Shown here piece after piece: positions 1-7,740 of a stretch of 64,000 nt of DNA (position 1 is its first letter; every line of letters starts with the position of its first letter). Below the pieces are notes generated by a model, which saw only the letters and a list, made by a program, of their open reading frames with translations, did no database searches and had not been told where the DNA came from. Position numbers and translations under genes: made by a program. This DNA comes from Chloroflexota bacterium (GTDB taxonomy: Bacteria > Chloroflexota > UBA11872 > VXNJ01): assembly GCA_026707405.1 (NCBI GenBank), contig JAPOWW010000001.1, positions 124,001 through 188,000 on the forward strand, given 5' to 3'.

Positions 1-461
1 TTTATCTGCTGGTTTAGCGTCTGGACGACTCGCTGCGCCACGTTGCCTGAGAGGCGACCGACGTCGGGCGCAGTTGGGGCGGCGGGTATGGCGGGACTGC
101 TGGGCATGAGGTCGAGCGCCTCGTAATCGTCATCCTCCTCGTCGGTAAGACTGAGGCCCTTTTCGACCAGGGCGCTGGTGACGAAGACGGTGGGGCCGCC
201 GGCCAGCCGTTCGACGCTGAGCGCCGGAAGGACGATGGCGATCCCGTCGTGATGCCGAACGAAGTCGTCGGGTTGGGCGTCTTCGACGGGGCGGAAGTAC
301 ATGCTGAACTCGCGCTTGCCGTTTTGCGTGTCGGCGAGCTCCATCCAGAGGCCGTGGCTTTCGGACCCGATCTCCTGATCGCGAGCGTGCATGGCAATGT
401 CAAGAGCGGTCTGGGTGACCTTCATTTTGGGACCGCTGCTATTTCCAGAGTTCTGAGTCAT
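1..461 (-). CDS. NfuA-like Fe-S biogenesis protein (partial, runs off left edge)
   Basis: Reading the minus strand from an ATG at 461 gives an open frame to the window edge (153 codons visible). A GGAGGA Shine-Dalgarno sequence lies about 5 nt before the ATG, which decides the start. Residues about 13-95 follow the A-type (HesB/IscA) scaffold pattern: a KVTQTALDIA start, a central FSMYF strand, then a DGIAIVLP strand and an RLAGGPTVF segment. The cysteines of true A-type carriers are absent. After an acidic linker the last visible residues (GNVAQRVVQTLNQQI) fit the first helix of a NifU C-terminal (Nfu) domain. Degenerate A-type domain plus Nfu domain is the NfuA architecture, which delivers Fe-S clusters to apoproteins. 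The CxxC would lie beyond the window. It is divergent from the ATP-grasp gene. Confidence 0.62.
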   Translation of the reverse strand, partial: MTQNSGNSSGPKMKVTQTALDIAMHARDQEIGSESHGLWMELADTQNGKREFSMYFRPVEDAQPDDFVRHHDGIAIVLPALSVERLAGGPTVFVTSALVEKGLSLTDEEDDDYEALDLMPSSPAIPAAPTAPDVGRLSGNVAQRVVQTLNQQI

Positions 462-529
462 TGCTCCTCCAGCGGCTGTGGCATCGAAGCGTACCGACGC
501 CGGGCCCAGCTACCCTATGATAGCGACTA

Positions 530-1744
530 ATGGCCCGCGTGCTTTTGCTTCTACCAACTTCCACCTATCGAGCGACCGATTTCATCGACGCCGCCCAGAC
601 GCTGGGCGCGGAGGTCGTGGTCGGCTCGAACGAGGAGCAAGCGCTCGCCGACGCGATGGGCGCGCGGGCGCTGGAGCTCGACTTCGACGATCCACGGGCG
701 GCGGCCGAGGCGATAGTCGAAAACTGTCGAGAGATGCCGGTGGACGCGGTGGTGGCGGTTGACGACCAGGGCGTGCTGACGGCGGCGCTGGCGGCGGAAC
801 GGCTTGGACTGAAGCACAACTCGCCGGAGTCGGTGGCCTTGACGCGAGACAAGGCAGGCATGAGAGAGGCGCTGTCGAACAGCGCTGTCCGGCAGCCGGA
901 GTTTGAGCTTGCCAGGGGCGCGGCGGAGGCGGTGGCGGCGGCAGAGCGAATCGGGTTTCCGTGCGTGCTGAAGCCGGTGTCGCTGTCGGCGAGCCGCGGG
1001 GTGATTCGCGTGGATGATGCAGGGGCTGCGCAAGACGCGGCCAGGCGGATCGTGGCGATTCTCGAAGAGTCGGAAGCGGACGACGAGCAGCGAATACTGG
1101 TCGAGAGCTACATTCCAGGAATCGAGGTGGCGGTGGAGGGGCTGCTGCGGGGCGGAAGGCTGGAAGTGCTGGCGATCTTCGACAAGCCGGACCCGCTGGA
1201 AGGGCCGTACTTCGAGGAGACGATATATACGACGCCGTCACGGCATCCGCGGCAGGACCAGGACGCGATAGTCGAGGCGACGGAACGGGCGGTCGGGGAG
1301 CTTGGACTGACGGAAGGGCCGATTCACGCGGAGGCGCGGTTCAACGGCTCCGGGGTCTGGTTGCTGGAGCTGGCGGCGCGGTCGATTGGCGGGCTGTGCG
1401 CCAGAACGCTGCGGTTCGGCCTGGGAGTTAGCCTGGAGGAGTTGATATTGCGCCATGCGCTGGGGCTGCCGGTTACGGACCTGAAGCTGTCGGCGGCGGC
1501 AGGGGTAATGATGCTGCCGATCCCGCGTGCCGGTTGTCTGCAAGAGGTGAGCGGTCGGGAGGACGCTGAGACGGTTCCGGGGATAACAGGCGTGGAGATT
1601 ACGATACCCATCGGGCGGGAGGTGCGTCCGCTGCCTGAGGCGGACCGGTACCTGGGGTTCATGTTTGCAAAGGCGGATACGCCGGACGAGGTGGAGACGG
1701 CGTTGAGGACGGCTTATGGGAAGCTCGGGGTGTTGATTGGTTGA
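530..1744 (+). CDS. ATP-grasp domain carboxylate-amine ligase-like protein
   Basis: 404 aa. Residues about 1-100 form a Rossmann-like pre-ATP-grasp domain (MARVLLLLPT start, AVVAVDDQGVL). Residues about 105-300 are the ATP-grasp fold, with the PCVLKPVSLSASRGVIRV Lys/Gly-rich strand, the ILVESYIPGIEVAVEGLL segment and the late metal-binding strand WLLELAARSIGG. The C-terminal about 90 residues resemble the extra domain of the L-amino-acid ligase (YwfE-like) branch. Such enzymes couple ATP hydrolysis to acyl-phosphate formation and amide or peptide bond formation. Substrate cannot be read from sequence. There is no clear Shine-Dalgarno before the ATG, but the frame opens only here. It seems monocistronic, with an insertion sequence downstream. 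Confidence 0.8.
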   Translation: MARVLLLLPTSTYRATDFIDAAQTLGAEVVVGSNEEQALADAMGARALELDFDDPRAAAEAIVENCREMPVDAVVAVDDQGVLTAALAAERLGLKHNSPESVALTRDKAGMREALSNSAVRQPEFELARGAAEAVAAAERIGFPCVLKPVSLSASRGVIRVDDAGAAQDAARRIVAILEESEADDEQRILVESYIPGIEVAVEGLLRGGRLEVLAIFDKPDPLEGPYFEETIYTTPSRHPRQDQDAIVEATERAVGELGLTEGPIHAEARFNGSGVWLLELAARSIGGLCARTLRFGLGVSLEELILRHALGLPVTDLKLSAAAGVMMLPIPRAGCLQEVSGREDAETVPGITGVEITIPIGREVRPLPEADRYLGFMFAKADTPDEVETALRTAYGKLGVLIG

Positions 1745-1814
1745 GTGAGTGTGGATTCTAGCCCCGTGGCGTAGTAGAGGGCGGGTCGTTGGCTGGGATC
1801 CTGGTTGGGCGGCT

Positions 1815-1839
1815 GGATTCCCACTTTCGCGGGAATGAC
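1815..1839. repeat. Dispersed REP-like palindromic repeat
   Basis: A 25-bp element (GGATTCCCAC then TTTCGCGGGAATGAC) that is an imperfect palindrome around TTCCC/GGGAA. A copy at 46181-46205 matches 24 of 25 bases, and a longer variant lies at 42889-42937. All three are intergenic. The same kind of repeat is widespread in bacterial genomes. Confidence 0.7.
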
Positions 1840-1861
1840 TGATTTAGGGAGCGATGACGTG

Positions 1862-1889
1862 CGCCCTTCGACGGGCTTAGGGTGCACGG
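1862..1889. repeat. Second dispersed intergenic repeat
   Basis: The segment contains CCCTTCGACGGGCTTAGGGT, a familiar intergenic repeat class in many bacteria. It sits just outside the insertion sequence, so the IS landed in a repeat-rich spacer. Confidence 0.45.
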
Positions 1890-1908
1890 AATTTTTCACC
1901 CTCACTGA

Positions 1909-1954
1909 ACGACCGGGCAGATGGGTAACAGTTAGACCGGGGACATAGGTAACA
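1909..1954. repeat. Left IS end: two tandem TIR copies
   Basis: Inner copy 1933-1954 begins TAGACCGGGGACATAGG. Outer copy 1911-1930 differs from the right inner repeat by one base in 20. The transposase stop codon (1932-1934) overlaps the first base of the inner copy. Confidence 0.7.
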
Positions 1955-3119
1955 GTTTCACAGGGGTTTTGTCGACTCGCTTGGCGTGGTCGTTGAGGAC
2001 GCCGATGACGAGCGGGCCGAACTGTATGGACCAGGTTCGGTCATCCTGTTGGACAAGGCCGACCGGCTCGCCCTTGAGGGATTGGCTGACGTAGATGAGA
2101 TCACCGTTCCACTTGATCTGGCCGTTGCTGCGGACCCTGCGCACGGTGACCTCGGCCCCGTACTGCGGTGAGCTGATGCTGGGTGCGGGATAGGGTCTGA
2201 GCGAGGGTGTGTACAGCAGGTCCGGCGGTCGCTGTCCGAGGGCCTCGTGCGGCCTCTCGACGTTGTAGCTGTGCCTGAAGCAGTCGAAGGCTCGCCGCTG
2301 TCGCGTCCGGTTGGCCTTTGCGGGCGTCGCAGTCTCCTGTTTGAGGGTTCGGTGGAGTCGTTCGAGGCGTCCGTTCTGTTCGGGGTGTCCGGGTTGGATG
2401 CGTTCGGGGACGATTCCGAGCTTGACCCACCATGCGGAGAGTGGCGAGAGGCTGCCCAGTCCGACGCCAGCGAAGGGTGGGCCGTTGTCGGTGCGGATGA
2501 CGCGCGGTAGGCCGTACTCGCGGAAGGCGCGCTCCAGGGATCGCTTGACTTGGGGGCCGGTGGGGCGGTCCAGCCCGTCGCATACCAGCAAGTACCGGGA
2601 GGCCGCGTCTTGGGCTGTCAGGGGATCGATGCGCATGCCGTCGCCGGTGCGGAACCAGCCCTTGAAGTCGATGGACCACACGTCGTTGGGATGCCTGGCG
2701 TTGGCGAACGGCTCGTTCCAAGCGGAGGCGCGGCGGGGGTGTTTGCGGCGTTTTACTAAACCGGCCCGGTCGAGGATGCCGGAGGCTGTGCTGGGCGCAG
2801 GCCACGCTACGTCCGGCTCTTTGGAGCGCAACCAGGCGACGAGCTTCTTGGGACCCCATGTGGGGCGGTCGCGCTTGGCCTCGATGATGCGCTCAGCCAC
2901 CTCTTGGGCAGTGGCGTTGGGATGGCTGTGCGGAGCGCGGCTGCGGTCGAGCAGACCGTCCTCGCCATGGACCTCGTAGCGGCCGATTAGCTTGTAGCCG
3001 GTCTTGCGGCTGATCCCAGACTGACGACACAGCTCGGCGATGGACTCCTCTCCTGCGGCCCAGCGCTCGATAAACCGCAATCGCTCCGACTCGACGCTCG
3101 TATGTTTCCAGGGCAACAC
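1932..3119 (-). CDS. IS481-family transposase (HTH + rve integrase core)
   Basis: About 395 aa from a GTG at 3119 (LPWKHTSVESERLRFIE start), preceded by AGGAGG at 3124-3129. The open frame extends further upstream, but the IS481 consensus N terminus and the ribosome site favour this start; TTG at 3116 is the alternative. Residues about 10-70 are a helix-turn-helix (ELCRQSGISRKTGYKLIGRY). The DDE core follows: the first Asp in NDVWSIDFKGWF, the second in VIRTDNGPPF, and the Glu in HPEQNGRLERLHRTLK. NVERPHEALG is the usual C-terminal signature. It appears intact and should catalyse cut-and-paste or copy-type transposition of this element. Confidence 0.9.
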   Translation of the reverse strand: MLPWKHTSVESERLRFIERWAAGEESIAELCRQSGISRKTGYKLIGRYEVHGEDGLLDRSRAPHSHPNATAQEVAERIIEAKRDRPTWGPKKLVAWLRSKEPDVAWPAPSTASGILDRAGLVKRRKHPRRASAWNEPFANARHPNDVWSIDFKGWFRTGDGMRIDPLTAQDAASRYLLVCDGLDRPTGPQVKRSLERAFREYGLPRVIRTDNGPPFAGVGLGSLSPLSAWWVKLGIVPERIQPGHPEQNGRLERLHRTLKQETATPAKANRTRQRRAFDCFRHSYNVERPHEALGQRPPDLLYTPSLRPYPAPSISSPQYGAEVTVRRVRSNGQIKWNGDLIYVSQSLKGEPVGLVQQDDRTWSIQFGPLVIGVLNDHAKRVDKTPVKLLPMSPV

Positions 3120-3158
3120 TTTTCCTCCTGACGAATCGCTTCTCGCAATCCTCCAATG

Positions 3159-3204
3159 TGTTACCCATGTGCCCGGTCTAGATGTAACCTGTCTCCCCAG
3201 TCTG
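3159..3204. repeat. Right IS end: two tandem TIR copies
   Basis: Inner copy 3159-3180 starts TGTTACCCATGTGCCCGG. Outer copy 3183-3204 starts TGTAACCTGTCTCCCC. The 24-bp offset is the same as at the left end. Confidence 0.6.
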
Positions 3205-3225
3205 TACCCACCCCAACCCTCTCCC

Positions 3226-3335
3226 GTCAAGGGAGAGGGGGTCTTTCGTCAAGGGAGAGGGGGTATTCCGTCTAGGGGGAAGGGGTGTTCCATCAAGGGA
3301 GAGGGAGTATTCCGTCGAGAGGCTGCGGGTGTGTT
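3226..3335. repeat. Degenerate 22-bp tandem repeat, about five units
   Basis: Units begin at 3226, 3248, 3270, 3292 and (degenerate) 3314. The core is GTCAAGGGAGAGGGGGTATT with drift from unit to unit. The first unit also forms an inverted pair with the preceding CCCTCTCCC (3217-3239). It lies between the IS and the radical SAM gene and has no coding potential that I trust. Confidence 0.75.
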
Positions 3336-3378
3336 GCCGCGGGAGCGGAGGCGGTGAGCGCGTAGTAGGCTTGAGTCC

Positions 3379-4782
3379 ATGAAGGCATTGCTGGTTTCCA
3401 CTTACGACCTGGGGCATCAGCCGCTGCATGTCGCTTCGCCGGCGGCGGCACTAAGGCGCGCCGGTCACGACGTGCGCTGCCGCGACCTGTCGGTGCAGGA
3501 GTGGGAAGAATCGGACGTCGAATGGGCGGACGGGGTGGCGTTTTCGGTGCCGATGCATACGGCCATGCGGCTGGCGCTGGAGGCCGTCAACCGTATCCAG
3601 CGTTCGCGACCTGATATTCCAATCTGCCTTTACGGGCTCTACGCGCATATCGACGACGGGGCGGGTAGAGGGCCTGCCGTTGACACGGTGTCCGGCGAGT
3701 ATGAGAGGGGGCTGCTCGAATGGGCGCGCTCGGTCTCGGACGGCGAACCGGTGGCGTCACACGGGCAGGTGGTCGATCTGGGGCGCCAGCAGTTCCACGC
3801 GCCGATTAGAGAGGGACTGCCGGGACTCGAGCACTACTCGCAGCTTGCCATCGGCGGGGAGCGCCGACTGGCCGGTTACGTGGAGGCCAGCCACGGATGC
3901 GCCCACCGGTGCGGCCATTGCCCCGTCCCGGCGGTCTATGACGGCAAGGTGAGAGTCGTCGGAGAGGACGTAGTTCTTCGAGACATAGCCAATCTGGCGT
4001 CGATGGGCGCGAGGCACATAACGTTCGGCGATCCGGATTTTCTCAATGCACCGCGCCATTCCCTGCGCGTCGTGCGGTCGATGCACGAGCGATTCCCTGA
4101 GCTGACATTCGACTGCACTACGAAGGTTGAGCACATACTGCGGCATGAGAGTATCTGGCCGGAGATGGCGGATGCGGGGTGCCTTTTCGTCGTGTCGGCG
4201 TTGGAGTGCATGAACGACGAGATACTGGCGCGGCTCGACAAGGGGCACACCGCGCGGGACGCTCGGCGCGCGGTAGAGCTGCTTCGCTTACATGGCATAG
4301 AGCCGCGGCCGTCATTTTTGCCGTTCACGCCGTGGTCGGACTTCCAGGATGTTTTTGACATACTCGATTTCGTGGGGGAGAACGATCTGGTCGATAACGT
4401 CGATCCGATCCAGTACACGATCCGGCTGCTCGTGCCTCACGGGTCGCTGCTGCTGCGCGATCCGGCTTTTCGGGCGCTGCTTGGAGACTTCGACGCGGAG
4501 CGTCTTACCTATACGTGGCGGTCGGCGGACCGGCGGCTGGACGACCTTCAACGACGTCTCCTGGAGATCGCGGAGCGCGCGGCGCAGACCGATGCGCCCT
4601 TGCCGGAGACGTTCACGGAGATGGGGGAGGCGGTTGTCGACGCGGCGGACGACGCCAGCCTGGCGGGCAGCCTGGAGATGGTGTCGGTCGGGGTCGAACG
4701 GAACACGCCGAGGTTGACCGAACCGTGGTTCTGCTGAGCGGAGCCCACGTCGGGCCAGTTTGGCTCGGTACTAGGGGGATAG
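3379..4782 (+). CDS. CUAEP-tail B12-binding radical SAM selenoprotein (TGA at 4735 read as Sec)
   Basis: The frame runs 452 codons to a TGA at 4735-4737 and continues in frame for 14 more codons to TAG at 4780. The codons around the TGA read Cys-TGA-Ala-Glu-Pro, the exact tail of the CUAEP/CCAEP-tail radical SAM family, so the product should be about 467 aa with Sec453 next to Cys452. Residues about 1-130 resemble a cobalamin-binding domain (MKALLVSTYDLGHQPLHVAS). The radical SAM core has C174-AHR-C178-GH-C181 for the 4Fe-4S cluster, then ITFGDPDFLN. A SECIS-like hairpin follows the TGA. The substrate is unknown to me. No clear Shine-Dalgarno precedes the ATG. Alone in its operon and convergent with the FGE gene. 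Confidence 0.85.
4749..4769 (+). promoter_or_regulatory. Bacterial SECIS-like hairpin
   Basis: An 8-bp stem (4749-4756 with 4762-4769, including three G-U pairs) closes a 5-nt loop AGTTT. The loop starts 19 nt after the TGA and has G as its second base. That fits the general bSECIS rule of a G in the first two loop positions and a loop about 16-37 nt past the UGA. It would recruit SelB-Sec-tRNA to the TGA at 4735. Confidence 0.6.
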
Positions 4783-4843
4783 GCGGTTAAGGGCCGGTTT
4801 GGCTGCTAACTAATCGAGATTGCAGGTAGCCGCCGGGCGCGGC

Positions 4844-5869
4844 TCAGGCGCTGCGGGCGATGCGGAAACCTGTATTGCCGGTGGAGCTGTCGGGAGTGTT
4901 GGAGCTTCGCGCTCCGACCCGGTAGCGATTGCAGTAGGAATCGTGGCATAGGTACGAGCCGCCCTTCATCACCCGCGCGGAACCGGAGGACGGTCCGGCT
5001 GGATTGTCGCGGGGGGCTGACCGGTCGTAGCCGGGGCTGAACCAGTCGGCGCACCATTCCCAGACGTTGCCGGAAGTGTTGAACAGGCCGAATCCGTTGG
5101 CGCGGTAGGACCTGGCGGGCGCGGTGGAAATGTAGCCGTCCGCTTCGGTATTGCGGTCGGGGAAGTCGCCCTGCCAGACGTTGCAGCGGTGCTCGCCGTC
5201 AGGTTCCAGATCGTCTCCCCAGGGAAAGCGCCTCTGCTCCAGGCCGCCACGGGCGGCGAACTCCCACTCGGCTTCGGTGGGCAGCCGGGCGCCGGACCAC
5301 TCGCAGTAAGCGACGGCGTCGTTCCAGGTGACGTGGACGACCGGATGGTCGGGGCGGTCGATGACGTTCGAGCCTGGCCCCTCGGGGGATTTCCAAAACG
5401 CGCCGTCGACCTTGAGCCACCAGGGAGCGATTAGCGCGGCCTGATCGACCTGACTCTGTAGCTCGGGCGGGACCAGCAGGTGAAAAACGAAGGACCAGCC
5501 GAAGCGCTCGGCTTCGGTCAGGTAGGCCGTTTGCCGTGTGAACTCCTCGAACTCGGCGTTGGTGACGGCGCACTTGCCGATGAAGAACGGATCGACGCGG
5601 ACGCGCCGCACGGGTCCTTCGCCGTCGGAGGGAAACCCGCGCGGGTCGTCGGTCCCCATCAGGAACTCGCCGCCGCGCAAGCGGGCCATGCCCCTGGCGG
5701 CTTGCTTTCGACGCTTTCTGCCGCCGGGCTTTCGCCAGGCCTGGACGGGCCGGTTTTTGCGCCGAGGCGTGCAGCAGGCCGCGCTGTCAGGATTCGAGTC
5801 AGTCAAGATATCTGCGCTTTGAGAAAAGGCATTTAGTTGAATGTGGCCGACGTGAGTCTGTTTGTTCAA
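4844..5869 (-). CDS. Formylglycine-generating enzyme (FGE-sulfatase/SUMF1 family)
   Basis: 341 aa from a TTG at 5869; the start is uncertain because no Shine-Dalgarno is visible. The conserved domain begins near residue 66 (GGEFLMGTDDP) and runs to the end. The family hallmarks are present: RLPTEAEWEFAARGG, GNVWEWCADWF, and the C-terminal GGSYLCHDSYCNRYR with Cys308 and Cys313 five residues apart. Both catalytic, copper-binding cysteines of true aerobic FGEs are therefore kept, unlike many FGE-fold relatives. The reaction converts a sulfatase cysteine to formylglycine using O2. No sulfatase lies in the window, so the client is elsewhere. The N-terminal 60 residues, rich in Arg/Lys and containing CCTPRR, are typical of bacterial members. 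Confidence 0.88.
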   Translation of the reverse strand: MNKQTHVGHIQLNAFSQSADILTDSNPDSAACCTPRRKNRPVQAWRKPGGRKRRKQAARGMARLRGGEFLMGTDDPRGFPSDGEGPVRRVRVDPFFIGKCAVTNAEFEEFTRQTAYLTEAERFGWSFVFHLLVPPELQSQVDQAALIAPWWLKVDGAFWKSPEGPGSNVIDRPDHPVVHVTWNDAVAYCEWSGARLPTEAEWEFAARGGLEQRRFPWGDDLEPDGEHRCNVWQGDFPDRNTEADGYISTAPARSYRANGFGLFNTSGNVWEWCADWFSPGYDRSAPRDNPAGPSSGSARVMKGGSYLCHDSYCNRYRVGARSSNTPDSSTGNTGFRIARSA

Positions 5870-5912
5870 GACGGCTGGTCACATTCTACGGTTCTGCGGT
5901 TCTGCTATTGGT

Positions 5913-6605
5913 CTATTGCGCGCCGTGATTGCGGAGCGAAGCGAGCATCGAGGCGAAGTGCTTTTCCACGCGCCCGGTCGAAAGCATGAAGCCTATGGCG
6001 ACGAGCCAAAGGAAGAACAAGGCGCCGATGACCGGGTGCGCTTTGGTAGCGGCGTCTATCCAGATGAACTGCATCGCGATACCGATGATGGCCGAGAAGG
6101 GCGATATGCGCCTGAGATTGCCGCCGACTTTCCATTGGTAGCGAGCCGCGACGATCAACGCCAAGCCGGCGGCCGCGAAGCCGATTTTGCCGGTTATCCA
6201 TCGCAGGCTGGCGATCGCGTCAATTGAGCCGCCTATCGAGTCGAGCGCGGCGATTTCGGCCGTGGATGGGACGGATATCGCCAGCACCGCCGCGCAAGCT
6301 CCCGAGATTGCGGTGAATATACCTGACGCGCCGAACAGCGCCGTGCCCAGGCGTTGGCGGATGATCCACGTTCTGGACAGCAACAAGGCTCCGCCGATGA
6401 GTGTTAGGCCCGAGACAAGTCGCGCCCCGCCACCCAAGCCGTATAGAGTCCTGCTCTCGGATATGGCGGCCAACGACTCCGCCACCGCTGGGTAGTCGAC
6501 GTTTGCGGAGACGCGGGCCACGGCTGAGACGGCAGAGGCGGCGGCGGTTAGCAGTAGGAGCATTCCCGCCTTGCGGGCGGCGGAGTCGGGCTGTGGACTG
6601 TTCAT
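5913..6605 (-). CDS. Predicted six-helix membrane protein
   Basis: 230 aa from ATG at 6605 (MNSPQPDSAARKAG); a TTG eight codons upstream is possible. Hydrophobic segments lie near residues 12-32, 60-78, 86-110, 138-158, 168-188 and 194-212. The layout recalls DUF4386-type proteins, but I do not recognise the family firmly. No catalytic motif is visible. It lies between the FGE gene and a HAD hydrolase on the same strand, with 43 bp to the FGE gene, so co-transcription is possible. Confidence 0.6.
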   Translation of the reverse strand: MNSPQPDSAARKAGMLLLLTAAASAVSAVARVSANVDYPAVAESLAAISESRTLYGLGGGARLVSGLTLIGGALLLSRTWIIRQRLGTALFGASGIFTAISGACAAVLAISVPSTAEIAALDSIGGSIDAIASLRWITGKIGFAAAGLALIVAARYQWKVGGNLRRISPFSAIIGIAMQFIWIDAATKAHPVIGALFFLWLVAIGFMLSTGRVEKHFASMLASLRNHGAQ

Positions 6606-6758
6606 GTGCTTCTTTGACTGCCTATTCAACGTCGTCAGTTCCTGCTTTCGCCGCGTCGCCCGTCTCGGCTGTTTTTTGGCGGCGCTGACTCGGCGTTTGG
6701 GGAGATTCGGTCGCGATGAAACTCTTGAGCGGCTTGGCGCGATGCTCGTGACCGACTC

Positions 6759-7433
6759 CTAGCCGAAGACTATTTCGCTCGCTTCCCATACATGATCGAT
6801 AATGTAGTCTGGACGGGGGTGATTGAAAGGCCAGTCGCGGCCTAATCGTATCCAGGCTGAGACCATTCCCATTCCCAACGCACCGAGAATGTCCGCCGTT
6901 GGGTTGTCACCGACTAGCAACGTGCTCTCCGCTTTGGCTTTCATCTTCGCGAGCGCAAACTCGAATATTCCGGGATTGGGCTTCTGGATTCCCAGATCGC
7001 CAGATACGATCACGTGATCGACCAGTTGCTCTAGTCCCGAAGACCTGACCTTGGCCCACTGCGCCTCCGAGCCGCCGTTGGTCACGATGCCCAGCGGGAA
7101 CCCACGCGACTTGAGGTCATTCAAGAAGCACCTGGTTCGAGGATCCAGCGAGATCAACGGAAGAAATCTCCTCATGTAGAACTCAACCGCCTCGTCCTCG
7201 TCTCGGAAAGCACCTGGCCACTTCGAAATAACCTGTTCAAACAGGCGATGGCGGTCGCACAGGCCATCCTCGTCAAGCTCCACCATCAGCGCCACGGCTT
7301 CCGCTTCGGTTGAGGTCCCCCTGAGGGCGTCGTTCGATCGGTACAGCTCGATGCAGAACCTGTAGAAGGCCCCTGTGCGATCGATCAGAGTGTTGTCAAG
7401 ATCGAACAGCAGCGACTCTACAGCTCGGCGCAT
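6759..7433 (-). CDS. HAD-IA family phosphatase
   Basis: 224 aa from ATG at 7433. All four HAD motifs are visible: D11-L-D13-NTL (nucleophile and general acid), T118-N119-G, K151-P, and GDNPTADILGA with the metal-binding Asp residues around 176-181. The alpha-helical cap between motifs I and II makes it subfamily IA (phosphoglycolate or beta-phosphoglucomutase-like). A longer open frame upstream of 7433 has no ribosome site and no homology, so I set the start here. Substrate unknown. Confidence 0.85.
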   Translation of the reverse strand: MRRAVESLLFDLDNTLIDRTGAFYRFCIELYRSNDALRGTSTEAEAVALMVELDEDGLCDRHRLFEQVISKWPGAFRDEDEAVEFYMRRFLPLISLDPRTRCFLNDLKSRGFPLGIVTNGGSEAQWAKVRSSGLEQLVDHVIVSGDLGIQKPNPGIFEFALAKMKAKAESTLLVGDNPTADILGALGMGMVSAWIRLGRDWPFNHPRPDYIIDHVWEASEIVFG

Positions 7434-7740
7434 AGCGTTACGCCGGTTTGACCACTTTGACTTCTCGACGCATTGACATGCCCCCACGGCTTGTAACACC
7501 AGCCATGTTAGTCTCGCGAGCATCGGTGCAGGCTGGGCGGGCAGGATACTCCCCAACGCCAGCGGCCATGTTGCCTTCTGAACCCATGTCGAGGCCGGCG
7601 GGTATAAATTAGCAATTGGTGCAAGGGTTCGGCGTAGGCCAAGTGAGGTCGTACCGCTTGCCATAACCAGCCCAAGACCAGTACGGACGGAAAGACCCGA
7701 CTGAGTCGTGCTCGCCCGGCATATGGGAGAGGGTGTTGTT
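7434..7740. other. Divergent intergenic gap
   Basis: A 307-bp spacer between the HAD gene (minus) and the methyltransferase (plus). It must hold both promoters. I see no convincing sigma-70 pair, repeat or RNA gene in it. Confidence 0.5.

Larger units (their letters stand above)
1909..3204 (-). mobile_element. IS481-family insertion sequence
   Basis: One transposase gene on the minus strand is bracketed by inverted repeats. The inner pair at 1933-1954 and 3159-3180 matches at 20 of 22 positions. A second TIR-like copy lies outside each inner repeat at a 24-bp offset: left about 1909-1930 (GACCGGGCAG then ATGGGTAACA) and right 3183-3204 (17 of 22 matches to the inner left copy). The true tip could be the inner or the outer copy. 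No target duplication could be identified with confidence. The family assignment comes from the transposase. Confidence 0.78.

Noticed and set aside
14..403. 129-codon minus-strand frame
   Set aside because: Ser/Pro/Arg-rich shadow in the wrong frame; the frame starting at 461 has a strong ribosome site and domain similarity.
1714..1905. 63-codon minus-strand frame with VIPAKVGIQ
   Set aside because: A known kind of spurious peptide produced by dispersed intergenic repeats.
3226..3335. Possible CRISPR array
   Set aside because: Units are contiguous 22-mers with no unique spacers and no cas genes nearby.
7434..7740. Possible sigma-70 promoter (TTGACA near 7474)
   Set aside because: Spacing to the best -10 (TAACAC) is 15 bp and it is far from the next start codon.
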